A DNA stretch of 57,689 nt from Acidobacteriota bacterium (GCA_003225055.1 QIAU01000150.1:1-57689); one strand, 5' to 3'; numbered from the stretch's first letter, positions 7,952 to 17,222 are shown. Made by a program: numbers and translations. The notes: a model not told the origin generated them from the sequence alone.

Positions 7952-9244
7952 ATGGTAACCCAAGGAATTACGGCTATGCCGGCGTCCGTCCAGACCGCGG
8001 AGGATCTGAACTCCTTTCGCATTGCCATGCGCCAGTTCGACAGTGCCGCCGAGAAGTGCGGCCTTGATCCCGGGCTGCGCGAGGTCTTGCGCCGCCCCCG
8101 CCGCGCTTTATCCCTATCGTTGCCGGTAAAGATGGATGACGGTTCGGTCCAGGTCTTCGACGGTTTCCGCGTTCAGCACAGCAGCGTGCGCGGCCCCTGC
8201 AAGGGCGGCATTCGTTATCATCCCAACGTCACCTTCGACGAAGTCAAGGCGCTCGCTATGTGGATGACCTGGAAATGCGCCATCGTTAACATTCCGTTCG
8301 GAGGTGCAAAAGGTGGCATCGTCTGCGATCCCCACAAGCTTTCCAAGAACGAGCTGGAGCACCTGACTCGCCGCTACGCCTACGAGATTTCCCCCATCAT
8401 CGGCCCTGACAAAGACATTCCCGCCCCGGACGTTTACACCGACTCGCAAATCATGGCCTGGATCATGGACACCTACAGCATGACCCACGGCAGCAGCGCT
8501 CCCGGTGTGGTGACTGGCAAGCCGACGTTTCTCGGCGGCTCCTTTGGCCGCAACGAAGCCACCGCCCGCGGCTGCTGGTTTGTAATTCGTTCGGCTTGCG
8601 AGGTCATGGGGATCAGCCTGGACCGAGCCACGGTAGCCATCCAGGGCTTCGGAAATGCCGGCAGCATCGCCGCGGAATTGCTCGCACGACAGGGGGCGAA
8701 GATCATCGCGGTCAGCGACTCGCGGGGCGGCATCTTCAATCGCGCGGGCCTGCGTGTCCCCGAGTTACTGCGGCACAAGGTAAAGACCGGCTCAGTCGTC
8801 GATTCCCCCAACAGCGAGCCCATCGATAGCCAAACTATACTCGAACTCCAGTGTGACATCCTCATTCCCGCCGCGCTGGAAAATCAGATCACCCTTGAAA
8901 ACGCAGATCGCATCAAGGCTCGCATCGTTGCCGAAGCTGCCAACGGACCCACTACCCCAGATGCCGACGCCGTGCTGCACGACCGCGGGATCATGGTAGT
9001 CCCCGACATTCTCGCCAATGCGGGTGGGGTCACGGTTTCGTACTTCGAGTGGGTTCAGGATCTGCAGGAGTTGTTCTGGGACGAAGACGACGTTAACCGT
9101 CGCCTGGAGCGCGTCATGGTGAAAGCCTTCACCGACGTGCACGCGACAGCCAAAAAACATGACGCCGACATGCGCACGGGAGCCTACATCCTGGCCATCG
9201 ACCGCGTCGCCACCGCAACCCGCGTACGTGGCATCTGGCCTTAG
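7952..9244 (+). CDS. gdhA: Glu/Leu/Phe/Val dehydrogenase family protein, probable glutamate dehydrogenase
   Basis: The enzyme interconverts glutamate and 2-oxoglutarate plus ammonia with NAD(P). The 430-residue protein has the substrate-binding segment GPCKGGIRYHPNV (from residue 81), the catalytic lysine K120 in FGGAKGGI, a DIPAPDVYTDSQIMAW segment and the Rossmann motif GFGNAGS from residue 232. The length matches hexameric NAD-type glutamate dehydrogenases. I chose the ATG at 7952 because of AGGAG about 10 bases upstream; the longer frame from 7826 adds a serine/proline-rich tail unlike the family. A long leader precedes it and a strong hairpin follows it. NAD versus NADP preference cannot be read with certainty. 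Confidence 0.93.
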   Translation: MVTQGITAMPASVQTAEDLNSFRIAMRQFDSAAEKCGLDPGLREVLRRPRRALSLSLPVKMDDGSVQVFDGFRVQHSSVRGPCKGGIRYHPNVTFDEVKALAMWMTWKCAIVNIPFGGAKGGIVCDPHKLSKNELEHLTRRYAYEISPIIGPDKDIPAPDVYTDSQIMAWIMDTYSMTHGSSAPGVVTGKPTFLGGSFGRNEATARGCWFVIRSACEVMGISLDRATVAIQGFGNAGSIAAELLARQGAKIIAVSDSRGGIFNRAGLRVPELLRHKVKTGSVVDSPNSEPIDSQTILELQCDILIPAALENQITLENADRIKARIVAEAANGPTTPDADAVLHDRGIMVVPDILANAGGVTVSYFEWVQDLQELFWDEDDVNRRLERVMVKAFTDVHATAKKHDADMRTGAYILAIDRVATATRVRGIWP

Positions 9245-9357
9245 TTGCCGGAGTCATCAGAGAACGACCGACCGTAAGCCGGTCCGAGTCGAGGGACACT
9301 GCTGTTCTCAGATTCCTCTTTCTCAGATTACCTCCGATAACGTGTCATCAATCACGA

Positions 9358-9386
9358 CGGCGAGCTGCACCGAGTGCAGCTCGCCG
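9358..9386. terminator. Strong hairpin between converging genes
   Basis: A perfect 13-base-pair stem (CGGCGAGCTGCAC, loop CGA, GTGCAGCTCGCCG) lies between the dehydrogenase and the convergent VOC gene. There is no T-run, but the symmetrical stem and position fit a bidirectional terminator. Confidence 0.6.
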
Positions 9387-9435
9387 CAGTAGAAGGATCG
9401 CTTCGAATCCTACCCGAACGCAGGTTCATGAAGCC

Positions 9436-9930
9436 CTACGCCGACTTCCTCTGTTGCTGTATATTCGCGAAAAACGCTTTCGCCCTTTCCGCCATCTCCT
9501 GCGGGGAGAAGTCCTCTTTGTGCGTGGCTAGACCCCATGTATAGCCAAACGGATCGGTAAACGTCCCGTAACGGTCGCCCCAAAACATATCCGCCACTGC
9601 CATTGTCTCCTTCCCTCCGGCACTCACGGCCTGTCGGAAACTGGCATCCACGTCGGGCACATAGAGATTCAGGACCGTTGTTGAGCCGCCCAGGGTCTGG
9701 GGCGACTTGGCAGAGGATTGGGGAGACTCGTCGGATATGAAGATGATGGAATCACCAATCTTGAGTTCGGCATGCATGATGCCCTTGCCATCGGGGCCCG
9801 CCATGCGCATTCGCTCTTGCGCCCCAAGCGCCCGCTTGTAGAAATCAATCGCTTGGGCTGCGTTACGCAGTATGAGGCTTGGAGTGACGGAATGAAATCC
9901 TTCGGGAATTGGCTTACTAGCACGTGTCAT
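9436..9930 (-). CDS. VOC superfamily (glyoxalase/PhnB-like) protein
   Basis: The 164-residue protein begins IPEGFHSVTPSLILRNAAQAIDFYKRALGA, with the paired beta-alpha-beta-beta-beta modules of the vicinal-oxygen-chelate fold. It contains MAGPDGKGIMHAELKIGDSIIF and ends WGDRYGTFTDPFGYTWGLATH, which is typical of PhnB-like proteins. Family members bind metals and act as isomerases, dioxygenases or antibiotic-binding proteins; the substrate here cannot be read from the sequence. The start has a good ribosome binding site (GGAGG, about 5 bases). It stands alone. Confidence 0.88.
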   Translation of the reverse strand: MTRASKPIPEGFHSVTPSLILRNAAQAIDFYKRALGAQERMRMAGPDGKGIMHAELKIGDSIIFISDESPQSSAKSPQTLGGSTTVLNLYVPDVDASFRQAVSAGGKETMAVADMFWGDRYGTFTDPFGYTWGLATHKEDFSPQEMAERAKAFFANIQQQRKSA

Positions 9931-10109
9931 TGCATTCCTCCTTCTTTCTTTTTTCGCTTGTGTCTGGGAATCAGAAATTCAGAAAGACTAGATAAGGTGA
10001 TTTTACTCGCAGGTCATCGGTGGAAAAGATGAAAATTCGGTTATTTTTTGGGGCGGATGTAACACCCGAGCACTGTCTTTGGGTCTGACTGTCACACCAA
10101 TTTCCGCTA

Positions 10110-12422
10110 CTACGGATTCCCATACAGTCGTTTATACACACTGGTATTCCTCAGGATCGCTTGCACGTACTCGCGCGTCTCAGTGAACGGGATAGACTCC
10201 ACGAACTCCTGCGGGTCCCTGTAGTTCCCTGCCGATAACCAATCCTCCACTCTGTCGGAGCCCGCATTGTAAGCCGCCAGCGCGTACTCGAAAGAGCCGA
10301 ACTTGTCCACCATGCTCCGGAAATACCGTGTACCGAGCTGCAAATTCACTCCCGGCACGAACAACTGGCCGGTATTGAAATGGCGCAGTTTTGCTTCCTT
10401 GGCTATTTTCTTGCCGGTATTAGGCAGCAACTGCATCAAACCCAGCGCGTTGGCACGGGAAATGGCGCCCGGGTTGAATTCCGACTCCTGCCGGATCAGA
10501 GAGGCCACCAGAAATGGATCCAGCTGATTTTGGGTCGAATACCGCTTCAGATCCGTCCAGTACGGGCGCGGGAAGAGGGCTTCCCAGTAAGACCGCGGCA
10601 GCGCCGGAATATCCATGGCAAAGTAGTTCGGCACTGCTTTCTTCATCACTTCAATCCCCAGATTGAACTGCTGATTCTGCTGATAAAGACGCGCCGTCTC
10701 CGGCGCGACCCAGGCGCCTTTCTCTTCCTCGGCGGCAGCTTGTAACTCCCGCGTCGCCACTTCTACCAAGCCGCCATTGCCCAAAAGTTGCGCCTTCTGC
10801 ACACGCAGGTTGTCGGCGGGAGCGTCCTCATTGGTAAGTTCGGCGGGCTTGGTATCGATGGGAGAAATTTTATCCAGCAGGGCGTAGTGCTGCGGCTCGC
10901 CCGTAGCATTGAGCGCCGCTAATTGCTTGCGAGCCAGATCCGCGTAGTAGTAGTTGCGAAACCGGTCGGAGATTTTCTGATAGAACGCCCGCGCCAGCTC
11001 CAGATCGCCGTCCTCTCGCGCCAGACGCGCGCGCCAGTAAAGCGCCGCTGGAACCTCGTTCGACGAGGGATAGAGCGCAATCTGTTCTTCGAAAGCTTTT
11101 TTCGCCTCTTCCTTCCTGCCCTGACGCAGGGTCAGCCAGGCAGCTTTCCAGTGCGCATACGACGCGCGCCCTCCATTCGGGAAGCGCTCCTGCAGCACGC
11201 GATAGGCGTCAATCGCGCGATCGTAATTCCGCTTCAAGAGGAAAATGTTGCCGGCAGACAGCAGCGCCTGCTCCAACCACGGACTCGTCGGCGCCTCTTG
11301 CCGAAGCTCGGTCAGGTTCTTGAGAAATCCGTCTTCATCATCGGAGGCCCGCGCGACTTCTCCCAGCAGGTAGATTCGCTGCGCATTCACTTCTCCGGCG
11401 GTGTCTTTCAGCGACTCCAGAATCAGCTTGGCATCTTTAGCTCTTCCACCCTTTAACAGCAGGCTCGCTAAAGCCAGGTGCACGTCAGCACGCGCCTCGG
11501 GGCCCACCTCGTTTACTAATTCGCCGTATTCGGCGGCAGCATCGGCATAGCGCCGGCCTTTGGCCAGCAGATCCGCTCGGATCCTTTTCTGCTCCCACGT
11601 CAGGGGCGGTGCGATTCCCGAGAATTTCTTTAATTCACCTGCCGCGGCGTCGGCTTCGCCGGCCAGGGGCATTGTCAGGTACAAATTTTGGAAAACGCTG
11701 ACTGCTTTGCCCGTTTCTCCCGCAGCCTCATAAGCACGCCCAAGGTTCCATTCCACGTCCGCCCGCGGCGGGTGCCGGTCTTTTTCCAAAAGCGCCACTG
11801 CCTCTTGGGCGCGATTCTGCTCGAGTAACGCGCTCGCATACACCAGGTGAGCATCTTTAATAAACAGCGAGTCCGGATACTTCACCTCAAAATCGCGCAG
11901 TGTCGCCACAGCCTCGCTGCTCCTGCCCGTCTGCATGTAGGCTGTGCCCAGGTAGTAGGCGACGTATTCGCCCAGATCGCCCGCATTCACCTTGGCCCTT
12001 TGGAGCGGAGCTACTGCCTTCAGGTAATTGCGATCCAGGGTGTATGCATACCCGACCACCAACCACGCCAGCGCTCCCGCATCCTGGTTGGCATGCCGCC
12101 GGGCATAGGCTTCCACTCCGGCAAAAGCCGCGGGCGAACGATCTTCGAGCAGCTGTCGAGCCATAGGCCGCAGGTCGGCGGACTTAACGAATGCCTGGTG
12201 GATCCGCCGCACCCGCCGCGAACGCACGCGCTTGTTTTTCTTTTTGCCTTTACTGGGAGAGCGCTTTCGGACCCGCTTGCTAGCCGCCTTCGGGGAGGAG
12301 CTGGGTTTAGCGGACTGTGTCGCTGCCGCCGCTTGCTGGGCAAACGTGGGGAAGGAAATCAACAGCAGAACACTGCCTATAATTGAGAGCACCGGGACCA
12401 GGACCAACCTGCGCCAATTCAC
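10110..12422 (-). CDS. slt: Soluble lytic murein transglycosylase with TPR-like superhelix
   Basis: Slt-type enzymes cleave glycan strands of peptidoglycan to 1,6-anhydro-MurNAc products in the periplasm. The 770-residue protein has a secretion signal (about 1-28, ending TFAQQ) and a very basic linker of KR-rich residues (about 40-75). A long array of TPR-like helical repeats covers about residues 75-560. The C-terminal catalytic domain contains IRQESEFNP (catalytic Glu in RQES), ANALGLMQLLP, GTRYF and ALAAYNAGSDRV. The length exceeds the 645 residues of E. coli Slt70 because of the basic linker and extra repeats. It follows the GAF-like gene after 19 bases, so the two probably form one transcript. 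Its products would feed the recycling enzymes NagZ and AnmK encoded elsewhere in the window. Confidence 0.93.
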   Translation of the reverse strand: MNWRRLVLVPVLSIIGSVLLLISFPTFAQQAAAATQSAKPSSSPKAASKRVRKRSPSKGKKKNKRVRSRRVRRIHQAFVKSADLRPMARQLLEDRSPAAFAGVEAYARRHANQDAGALAWLVVGYAYTLDRNYLKAVAPLQRAKVNAGDLGEYVAYYLGTAYMQTGRSSEAVATLRDFEVKYPDSLFIKDAHLVYASALLEQNRAQEAVALLEKDRHPPRADVEWNLGRAYEAAGETGKAVSVFQNLYLTMPLAGEADAAAGELKKFSGIAPPLTWEQKRIRADLLAKGRRYADAAAEYGELVNEVGPEARADVHLALASLLLKGGRAKDAKLILESLKDTAGEVNAQRIYLLGEVARASDDEDGFLKNLTELRQEAPTSPWLEQALLSAGNIFLLKRNYDRAIDAYRVLQERFPNGGRASYAHWKAAWLTLRQGRKEEAKKAFEEQIALYPSSNEVPAALYWRARLAREDGDLELARAFYQKISDRFRNYYYADLARKQLAALNATGEPQHYALLDKISPIDTKPAELTNEDAPADNLRVQKAQLLGNGGLVEVATRELQAAAEEEKGAWVAPETARLYQQNQQFNLGIEVMKKAVPNYFAMDIPALPRSYWEALFPRPYWTDLKRYSTQNQLDPFLVASLIRQESEFNPGAISRANALGLMQLLPNTGKKIAKEAKLRHFNTGQLFVPGVNLQLGTRYFRSMVDKFGSFEYALAAYNAGSDRVEDWLSAGNYRDPQEFVESIPFTETREYVQAILRNTSVYKRLYGNP

Positions 12423-12441
12423 ACTGACAGTAGTTTATAGT

Positions 12442-13539
12442 TTATCGCTTAAAGTTGCTGCCCAGAAGGGTCGCATCGTCTTCCGCAAGGCTGCGGACCA
12501 GTTCCTGGTTGAAATAGTCTCCCGACGCCGCCACCGTGTTCCCATAGCGTTTCGCATACGTCGAACGGCTCTTGTCGATGTCTTCCTTTAAGCGATCGTA
12601 AAGATCTCTATTCTTACGTCCTTCGGCCATCTTGGCCTGGTTATAAAGCTTGATCTCGTCAATTAGCAGCCGTGCGAACCGCTGCGCTTTACGGTGAACG
12701 TCGGCCTCTTCGGGTGGCAACCCGGCAAACTGATCACTGGCCGCTTCACTCGGTGCAGGTTCCGGCTCCGCATGAACCGCCGTCGCAGCCGGGGCAGCCT
12801 TGGCAAAAGCCGGTGCGTGGGGGGCGAAGGGATCGGAAAATGACGGCGCGGCATGAGCCGGGAATGGATGAGCTGCTGGCGCTTCCTTCTTCTCCGGCCC
12901 ACCCGACGCCCCTTCCTTGGGCGCCGTCTTGCGCAACGACGCCACTTCCAGCCACGTCCCGGTGGTCAGCACCAGCAACTCCAGTGCAGAGGCGTCCAGC
13001 TGCCCTCCACGATCATGTCCCGCATCGGCATAAACCAGGGCCGCCACTTTTTCCCGGAGCAGAAGCGGCAGCAAAATACACTTCCCGTCCGCCGGCGCCC
13101 GGAATTCGGCTAGGAACCTTTTATCCATCTCGGAAGCATTGCCCGACAATGCTGTGTGTCCGTCCAGAACTCGTGCCACCAGTGCCGAGTTCGTATCCAG
13201 CGCAAAGTCCTTGATGGCCTCGTTATTGGCAAAGGCACGCCCTTGCCAGCCGCCTGCCATTCCCCCTTTGACCACGAACAGAGCCGCCCGCCCGCAATAC
13301 CGAACCGCATTGTCCAGCAACCCGCGTAGCACGTCCCGCTGCGTGGTCGCACTATGAATTGCGGAAACTGCCTTCAACAGATGATTCGGGCCAGCCTTGT
13401 TTTCTCCTTCTCCGCCGAGTTGAGGTTTGACTTCCTCCAGCACTCGGCGTGTGATGTCTGCTCGCAGCTTCGGAACGTGGCTCTCCATGACCTCAGAGAT
13501 CACCCGTTCTACGATTTGTTCGATTTTTCTTTCGGCCAT
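12442..13539 (-). CDS. GAF-like domain protein of unknown function
   Basis: I do not recognise a named family. The 365-residue protein has an N-terminal helical segment (about 1-45, charged), then a GAF-like fold (about 50-205: LLKAVSAIHSATTQRDVLRGLL, RAALFVVKGG, ILLPLLLREKVAALVYAD). A proline/alanine-rich linker (about 210-275) follows. The C-terminal helical domain (about 280-365) contains AQRFARLLIDEIKLYNQAKMAEG. The last part resembles C-terminal segments of other acidobacterial GAF proteins. It is cytosolic, has no signal peptide, and lies 19 bases upstream of the transglycosylase gene. A sensing role is inferred from the GAF-like part only. Confidence 0.75.
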   Translation of the reverse strand: MAERKIEQIVERVISEVMESHVPKLRADITRRVLEEVKPQLGGEGENKAGPNHLLKAVSAIHSATTQRDVLRGLLDNAVRYCGRAALFVVKGGMAGGWQGRAFANNEAIKDFALDTNSALVARVLDGHTALSGNASEMDKRFLAEFRAPADGKCILLPLLLREKVAALVYADAGHDRGGQLDASALELLVLTTGTWLEVASLRKTAPKEGASGGPEKKEAPAAHPFPAHAAPSFSDPFAPHAPAFAKAAPAATAVHAEPEPAPSEAASDQFAGLPPEEADVHRKAQRFARLLIDEIKLYNQAKMAEGRKNRDLYDRLKEDIDKSRSTYAKRYGNTVAASGDYFNQELVRSLAEDDATLLGSNFKR

Positions 13540-13811
13540 TCCTGAGAACCAACCAGCTGTGTCGGAACGGGTCCCGCTCCCGTCCCGCGCCTTCCCGGCG
13601 CTCGGGTTCAGTCATTGATTATACGGCACTTGCGGAGTCTGCCGAGGTTACTACCGTGTAGTTCCCCGCGATCCTGGTTCCCTGCGCACGTTAACGCAAA
13701 CGCTTGTGAGTTTGCTACGTCAAAAGACAAATGGGCACAAGGCCGGATTACCGATTACAATACCCTTTCATTTCGGCCGCACAGCCCGAAAATTGTTGAA
13801 TCGGCGGAACA

Positions 13812-14444
13812 ATGGGAACCATCCAACCAAAACTGAGCGAGCCCGTCAGTGATGAACTGGCGTTGGTACAGGCAGCCAAGGGCGGAGAGGTCGCGGCGTT
13901 TGAAGAACTGGTTAAGCGCTACGACCGGAACGTATTCCGCATCGCGCAGCACATTACGCAGAACCGGGAAGACGCGGAAGACGTGGTGCAGGATGCGTTC
14001 CTGAAGGCCTATCAGAACCTGGGACAGTTCCAGGGTCAGTCGAAGTTCTACACTTGGCTGGTGCGGATCGCGGTCAACGAGGCGCTCATGAAGTTGCGCC
14101 GTCGTCGCCCCGAACGCATGGTATCGCTCGACGAGGATGTCAAGACCGAGGATGATTCGGTTCCTCGCGAGGTCGCGGATTGGTCGCCCAATCCCGAGCA
14201 GCTCTACACGCAGTCCGAGCTGCATGACATTTTGACCAGGACCATCCAGGGGCTGCCTCCCAGCTTTCGGACGGTTTTCGTGCTGCGTGATGTGGAGGGT
14301 TTGTCGACCGAGGAAGCAGCCGAGGCCTTAGACCTCAGCATTCCGGCGGTCAAGTCGCGGTTGCTGCGCGCTCGCTTGCAGCTGCGCGAGCGGCTCAGCC
14401 GCTACTTTCAAAAACGCAATGTTGGCGGAGATGGCACACAGTGA
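13812..14444 (+). CDS. ECF-type RNA polymerase sigma factor
   Basis: The 210-residue protein is a group 4 (RpoE-like) sigma factor that redirects RNA polymerase to stress promoters. Region 2 is clear (FEELVKRYDRNVFRIAQHI, EDAEDVVQDAFLKAYQNL, FYTWLVRIAVNEALMKLRRRR), followed by a linker and region 4 with LPPSFRTVFVLRDVEGLSTEEAAEALDL and a helix-turn-helix ending KSRLLRARLQLRERL. The start ATG at 13812 fits the family alignment. Its stop overlaps the start of the anti-sigma gene by 4 bases, so the two are translationally coupled. Regulation by that partner is expected. Confidence 0.95.
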   Translation: MGTIQPKLSEPVSDELALVQAAKGGEVAAFEELVKRYDRNVFRIAQHITQNREDAEDVVQDAFLKAYQNLGQFQGQSKFYTWLVRIAVNEALMKLRRRRPERMVSLDEDVKTEDDSVPREVADWSPNPEQLYTQSELHDILTRTIQGLPPSFRTVFVLRDVEGLSTEEAAEALDLSIPAVKSRLLRARLQLRERLSRYFQKRNVGGDGTQ

Positions 14445-14695
14445 AATGCTCTGAGTTCTTGCAAGAGCTAACCAACTACCTCGACGGCATCCTCGACGCC
14501 CGCACCCGCGCTGAACTGGAAGATCACCTGGCTTGGTGCCACAACTGCTACGTCGTCTGCGATACCACCAAGAAGACCATCGAAATCTACCGCGATTCCC
14601 AGCTCTACGAGCTTCCTGAAGACCTCCGCGGCCGCCTCCGGTCCGCCATCATGGCTAAGTGCCAGAAGAAAAAAGCAGGCCCCGAGCCGGTTTAA
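14441..14695 (+). CDS. Small zinc-finger anti-sigma factor
   Basis: The 84-residue protein begins MKCSEFLQELTNYLDGIL and contains the zinc-binding anti-sigma signature HLAWCHNC (His-x3-Cys-x2-Cys, about residues 29-36). Such domains bind ECF sigma factors in the cytoplasm and release them on redox or other signals. There is no membrane helix, unlike RseA-type anti-sigmas, so it should be soluble. The GTG start at 14441 overlaps the sigma gene stop. The thiolate zinc site makes a redox-sensing role plausible, which is inference. Confidence 0.9.
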   Translation: MKCSEFLQELTNYLDGILDARTRAELEDHLAWCHNCYVVCDTTKKTIEIYRDSQLYELPEDLRGRLRSAIMAKCQKKKAGPEPV

Positions 14696-15024
14696 TTCCC
14701 GCTGAACGCTCCCGTTAACCCAAACTGTTTCATGGGCTTCCTGCCTTCACTGTGTGCTTAGTTAGGCCGGTTTTCCTCGGTTACTGAACCGCGCGCCCCC
14801 CACGGTTGTGCAATAGAAACTTTTCAGCAGCAAATGTAATCTAAGTAGCTGGCCAGAGTGGTAGCTGGATCTTCCCGGAAGAACTGTTCTTCGCGGCTAG
14901 AGCACTCCAAGTGGCTGTTGGCGCTCCAGGGAGCAGCGACTTACGCTCTCTATATTTCATCCCTGGGCAGCTTTCGGCCGTCGAGGATCACTAGGCCAGC
15001 AGGACCACGTTCTGGGAGGTAGGT
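14696..15024. other. Gap after the sigma/anti-sigma pair
   Basis: No gene, clear promoter or strong terminator is visible. A ribosome binding site GGGAGG at about 15016 belongs to the small protein that starts at 15025. Confidence 0.5.
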
Positions 15025-15261
15025 ATGATCTCGAGGCTGCTCGATGCCTTCTTCGGCTGTTGGCACACCAATTTTAGTTTTCCTATCACGACCCGCTCTG
15101 CTACGCGCCGCAGCGCAGCCGCCTCCCTCACAGGCACTTACGTCGTTTGTCTGGATTGCGGCAAAGAATTTGCGTACGACTGGCGCCAAATGAAGATTGT
15201 CGACGAGGCGCCCGAGCCAACTTCTGCCGTCGCCGACCTGGCTCCTAAACAGGCTGCGTGA
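15025..15261 (+). CDS. Small CxH/CxxC putative zinc-binding protein (paralogue 1)
   Basis: I do not recognise a named family. The 78-residue protein begins MISRLLDAFFGCWHTNFSFP and later contains YVVCLDCGKEFAYDWRQM. The C-x-H near residue 13 and C-x2-C near residue 43 could bind one zinc ion. The encoded protein at 18731-18934 shares the same order: a short amphipathic start, C-x-H, F-x-[FW]-P, then VCLxCG, A-Y-D-W and Met. The ATG at 15025 follows GGGAGG. Function is unknown. Confidence 0.72.
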   Translation: MISRLLDAFFGCWHTNFSFPITTRSATRRSAAASLTGTYVVCLDCGKEFAYDWRQMKIVDEAPEPTSAVADLAPKQAA

Positions 15262-15348
15262 TTCCCGGTCGTCTGATCGCACGCAAGAGGCCGCGATCAA
15301 GTCGAGGCTGTCATTATTCTCCAGCGTTCGCTTCGTGCTTGCCTTTCC

Positions 15349-15633
15349 TCACCTCTTATTACTCTCGGCTGTGGTGGGATCAATCATCGTCCGGATCTCC
15401 GATATTCGGTTTGCCGGAAACCCACCCTGCTTTGCATGCTCACGAATTGCCTGCTCGCTCTCCGCGACGTAAACACAGTAGACCTTATTGTCGGTAACGT
15501 AGCTCTGCACCCACTGGATTTGAGGCCCCATGCTGCGTAAAACCGAGCAGGACTTCTGTGCCACAGCCTGAAGCTGCTGTGGCGTCAACTTCCCCGCATC
15601 GGGCAGTTCCCGCTCGATCAGAAACTTAGGCAT
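15349..15633 (-). CDS. DUF4242-like small protein
   Basis: From the ATG at 15633, well placed after CCAGGAGGC, the protein has 94 residues. It begins MPKFLIERELPDAGKLTPQQLQ and contains WVQSYVTDNKVYCVYVAESEQAIREHAKQGGFPANRISEI. This resembles the DUF4242 / SCO4226-type ferredoxin-like fold, some of which bind nickel. The upstream extension of the open frame to 15798 is GC-rich and not protein-like. Function is unknown. Confidence 0.8.
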   Translation of the reverse strand: MPKFLIERELPDAGKLTPQQLQAVAQKSCSVLRSMGPQIQWVQSYVTDNKVYCVYVAESEQAIREHAKQGGFPANRISEIRTMIDPTTAESNKR

Positions 15634-15870
15634 AAATTGCCTCCTGGCAGATGATTTCTCGCCCCTATGCGGCACGCAACGGAGACGCAAACCTTGGGAG
15701 ACGCCACGGCCTCCGTCGAGGGCAGCCAAGATTAACACGCTTGGGCGAGGCCCTGCCTTGCGGGGCCAGAATCTCGCCTTCCCCCGACGCCTCCACAACC
15801 CGCGTCAAATAACGCCTCCCGCTTTCCGACTCGGGCGTATAATCTTTCGCCACATGAGGAGGTACCCGCT

Positions 15871-16257
15871 ATGGCAAAGACTAAGCAATTCACAATTTCT
15901 GTAGAGAACAGGCCCGGTGCGGTTGCCGAGATCGCAAGAACACTCGGCGACGCTAAGGTGAACATTCTCGCTCTGCTAGGAACCGCCCAGGGCACCGGAG
16001 GCAGCATCGAACTCGCGGTTGACGACGCCCGGCGCGCCAGAAAAGCCCTGGACGCGGCCCGGATCTCTTTCCGCGAGACCACCGCCGAAGAATGCGAGTT
16101 GTCCAACAAGCCTGGCGCTCTGGCCGACTGTCTCGATAAATTGGCTGCCAGGGGCGTCAACCTCAATTCCATTCACGCCAGCGTGGCCAAGGGCGGCAAG
16201 AAAGCCGTTCTGGTTTACACCGTTGAAGCGGAAGCAAAAGCAACCGCAGCCGCCTAG
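15871..16257 (+). CDS. Stand-alone double ACT-domain protein
   Basis: The 128-residue protein contains two ACT-type modules: about 1-70 (KQFTISVENRPGAVAEIARTLGDAKVNILALLG) and about 75-125 (CELSNKPGALADCLDKLAARGVNLNSIHASV). The N-[RK]-PG-A turn, where ACT domains bind amino acids, is present in both. There is no enzymatic or DNA-binding domain. ACT-only proteins usually act as amino-acid sensing partners of another protein, which cannot be identified here. The start follows GAGGAGG at about 15855. A hairpin terminator follows the stop. Confidence 0.88.
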   Translation: MAKTKQFTISVENRPGAVAEIARTLGDAKVNILALLGTAQGTGGSIELAVDDARRARKALDAARISFRETTAEECELSNKPGALADCLDKLAARGVNLNSIHASVAKGGKKAVLVYTVEAEAKATAAA

Positions 16258-16270
16258 CTCACGCCTGGGG

Positions 16271-16292
16271 GGCGGGTCTTTGACCCGCCTTT
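16271..16292 (+). terminator. Terminator hairpin after the ACT gene
   Basis: A perfect 8-base-pair stem GGCGGGTC / GACCCGCC with a TTT loop, followed by TTTAC, lies 13 bases after the ACT gene stop. Confidence 0.65.
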
Positions 16293-16315
16293 ACACATCC
16301 AACGCTTCCTATCGG

Positions 16316-16337
16316 GGCACGGCTTTTAAGCCGTGCC
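16316..16337. repeat. Palindrome, dispersed hairpin element
   Basis: GGCACGGCTTTTAAGCCGTGCC, an almost perfect inverted repeat centred on TTTTAA. A shorter relative with core GCGGCTTTAAGCCGC lies at 31952-31966. Both are intergenic. Confidence 0.6.
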
Positions 16338-16752
16338 GCCACCTACCGCACGAGACCAGCCTTAGGCGCTGACCTCCAATCTCGCCTAAACACATCGTCC
16401 TCGCTACCAGGGCACGATCCACATCCGCAAAGCACGATTCGTGCCATGTCATTCCTCGTCTTGCTCCATTCCCGTTCCACAAAGCGGAATAGGATCCCCT
16501 CCAGCCGCGAAGCGGCGCCCTATGAAAGCCCGACACGGAAAGTCCCGGCAGGAACGACGCAAATTCTCACGCACACAAATCGCTCCGGCCGCCGCCAATC
16601 CCAAGCTCTGATCTCAGCCTCCTAGGATTGAAGTGACCTAGTCCTGGCTGATGCTCTTTCCTCTCATTTCTACTGTGTTTACGGTATATCGCCGTTCCAC
16701 ACGGCCCGGCTACACTACACTGCGTTTCGCAGCCTTAACCCCCCTCCTTCAT

Positions 16753-17175
16753 ATGGCTTTCACAACAACTACGCGTAAGCGCCTGCTCTTTGTGGACGAC
16801 GAAGAAGGCATTCGGCTAACCCTACCCCCGGTGTTGGAGCAACAAGGCTTTGAAGTGCGGGTGGCCGCCACCGTTCCGGAAGCGCTGGTTGAGATCAATT
16901 CGTACCCCTTTGATGTTCTTATTACTGACCTCAATATCGGCGCTCAGGGAGACGGATTCCTGGTCATCAGTGCCATGCGTCATCTTCAACCGCGGTGTGT
17001 GAATCTCATTTTGACCGGTTATCCGGCCCTGGAAACTGCCTTAGAGGCTTTGCGCGCCCAGGTCGATGATTACCTGGTCAAACCAGTTGATCTCGAGGCC
17101 ATGCTTGGCACTATCGATGGCAAGTTAAGTGACCGCGCGGCGAAATTGGTCCAGGCTGCGGATAAGGTAGCGTAA
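16753..17175 (+). CDS. Stand-alone response-regulator receiver protein
   Basis: The 140-residue protein is a single receiver domain: acidic pair in FVDDEEG (residues 14-17), phospho-acceptor D59 in LITDLNIG, the Thr in ILTGYP and the conserved Lys in LVKPVDL. No output domain follows. I chose the ATG at 16753 over the longer frame from 16651 because the added residues lie outside the fold. Such CheY/Spo0F-like proteins relay phosphate to partners. No histidine kinase is adjacent. A hairpin follows the stop. Confidence 0.88.
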   Translation: MAFTTTTRKRLLFVDDEEGIRLTLPPVLEQQGFEVRVAATVPEALVEINSYPFDVLITDLNIGAQGDGFLVISAMRHLQPRCVNLILTGYPALETALEALRAQVDDYLVKPVDLEAMLGTIDGKLSDRAAKLVQAADKVA

Positions 17176-17201
17176 AGGTCGCGCCAGCTTTCGTCAAAAA
17201 T

Positions 17202-17222
17202 TCGGCTCCTTCGCGGAGCCGA
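17202..17222. terminator. Terminator hairpin after the first receiver gene
   Basis: Eight-base-pair stem TCGGCTCC / GGAGCCGA with a TTCGC loop, preceded by AAAAA, 26 bases after the gene's stop. Confidence 0.6.

Larger units (their letters stand above)
16258..16752. other. Intergenic stretch between ACT gene and first receiver gene
   Basis: It holds the terminator hairpin at 16271-16292 and the palindrome at 16316-16337. The remaining ~400 bases have no supported gene; an open frame on the minus strand (16309-16536) overlaps the palindrome and has no credible start signals. Confidence 0.5.

Noticed and set aside
13564-13584. ECF-type autoregulatory promoter (GGAAC...GTC) before the sigma gene
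   Set aside because: The spacer is about 13 bases, shorter than the 16-17 expected, and it lies about 230 bases before the start.
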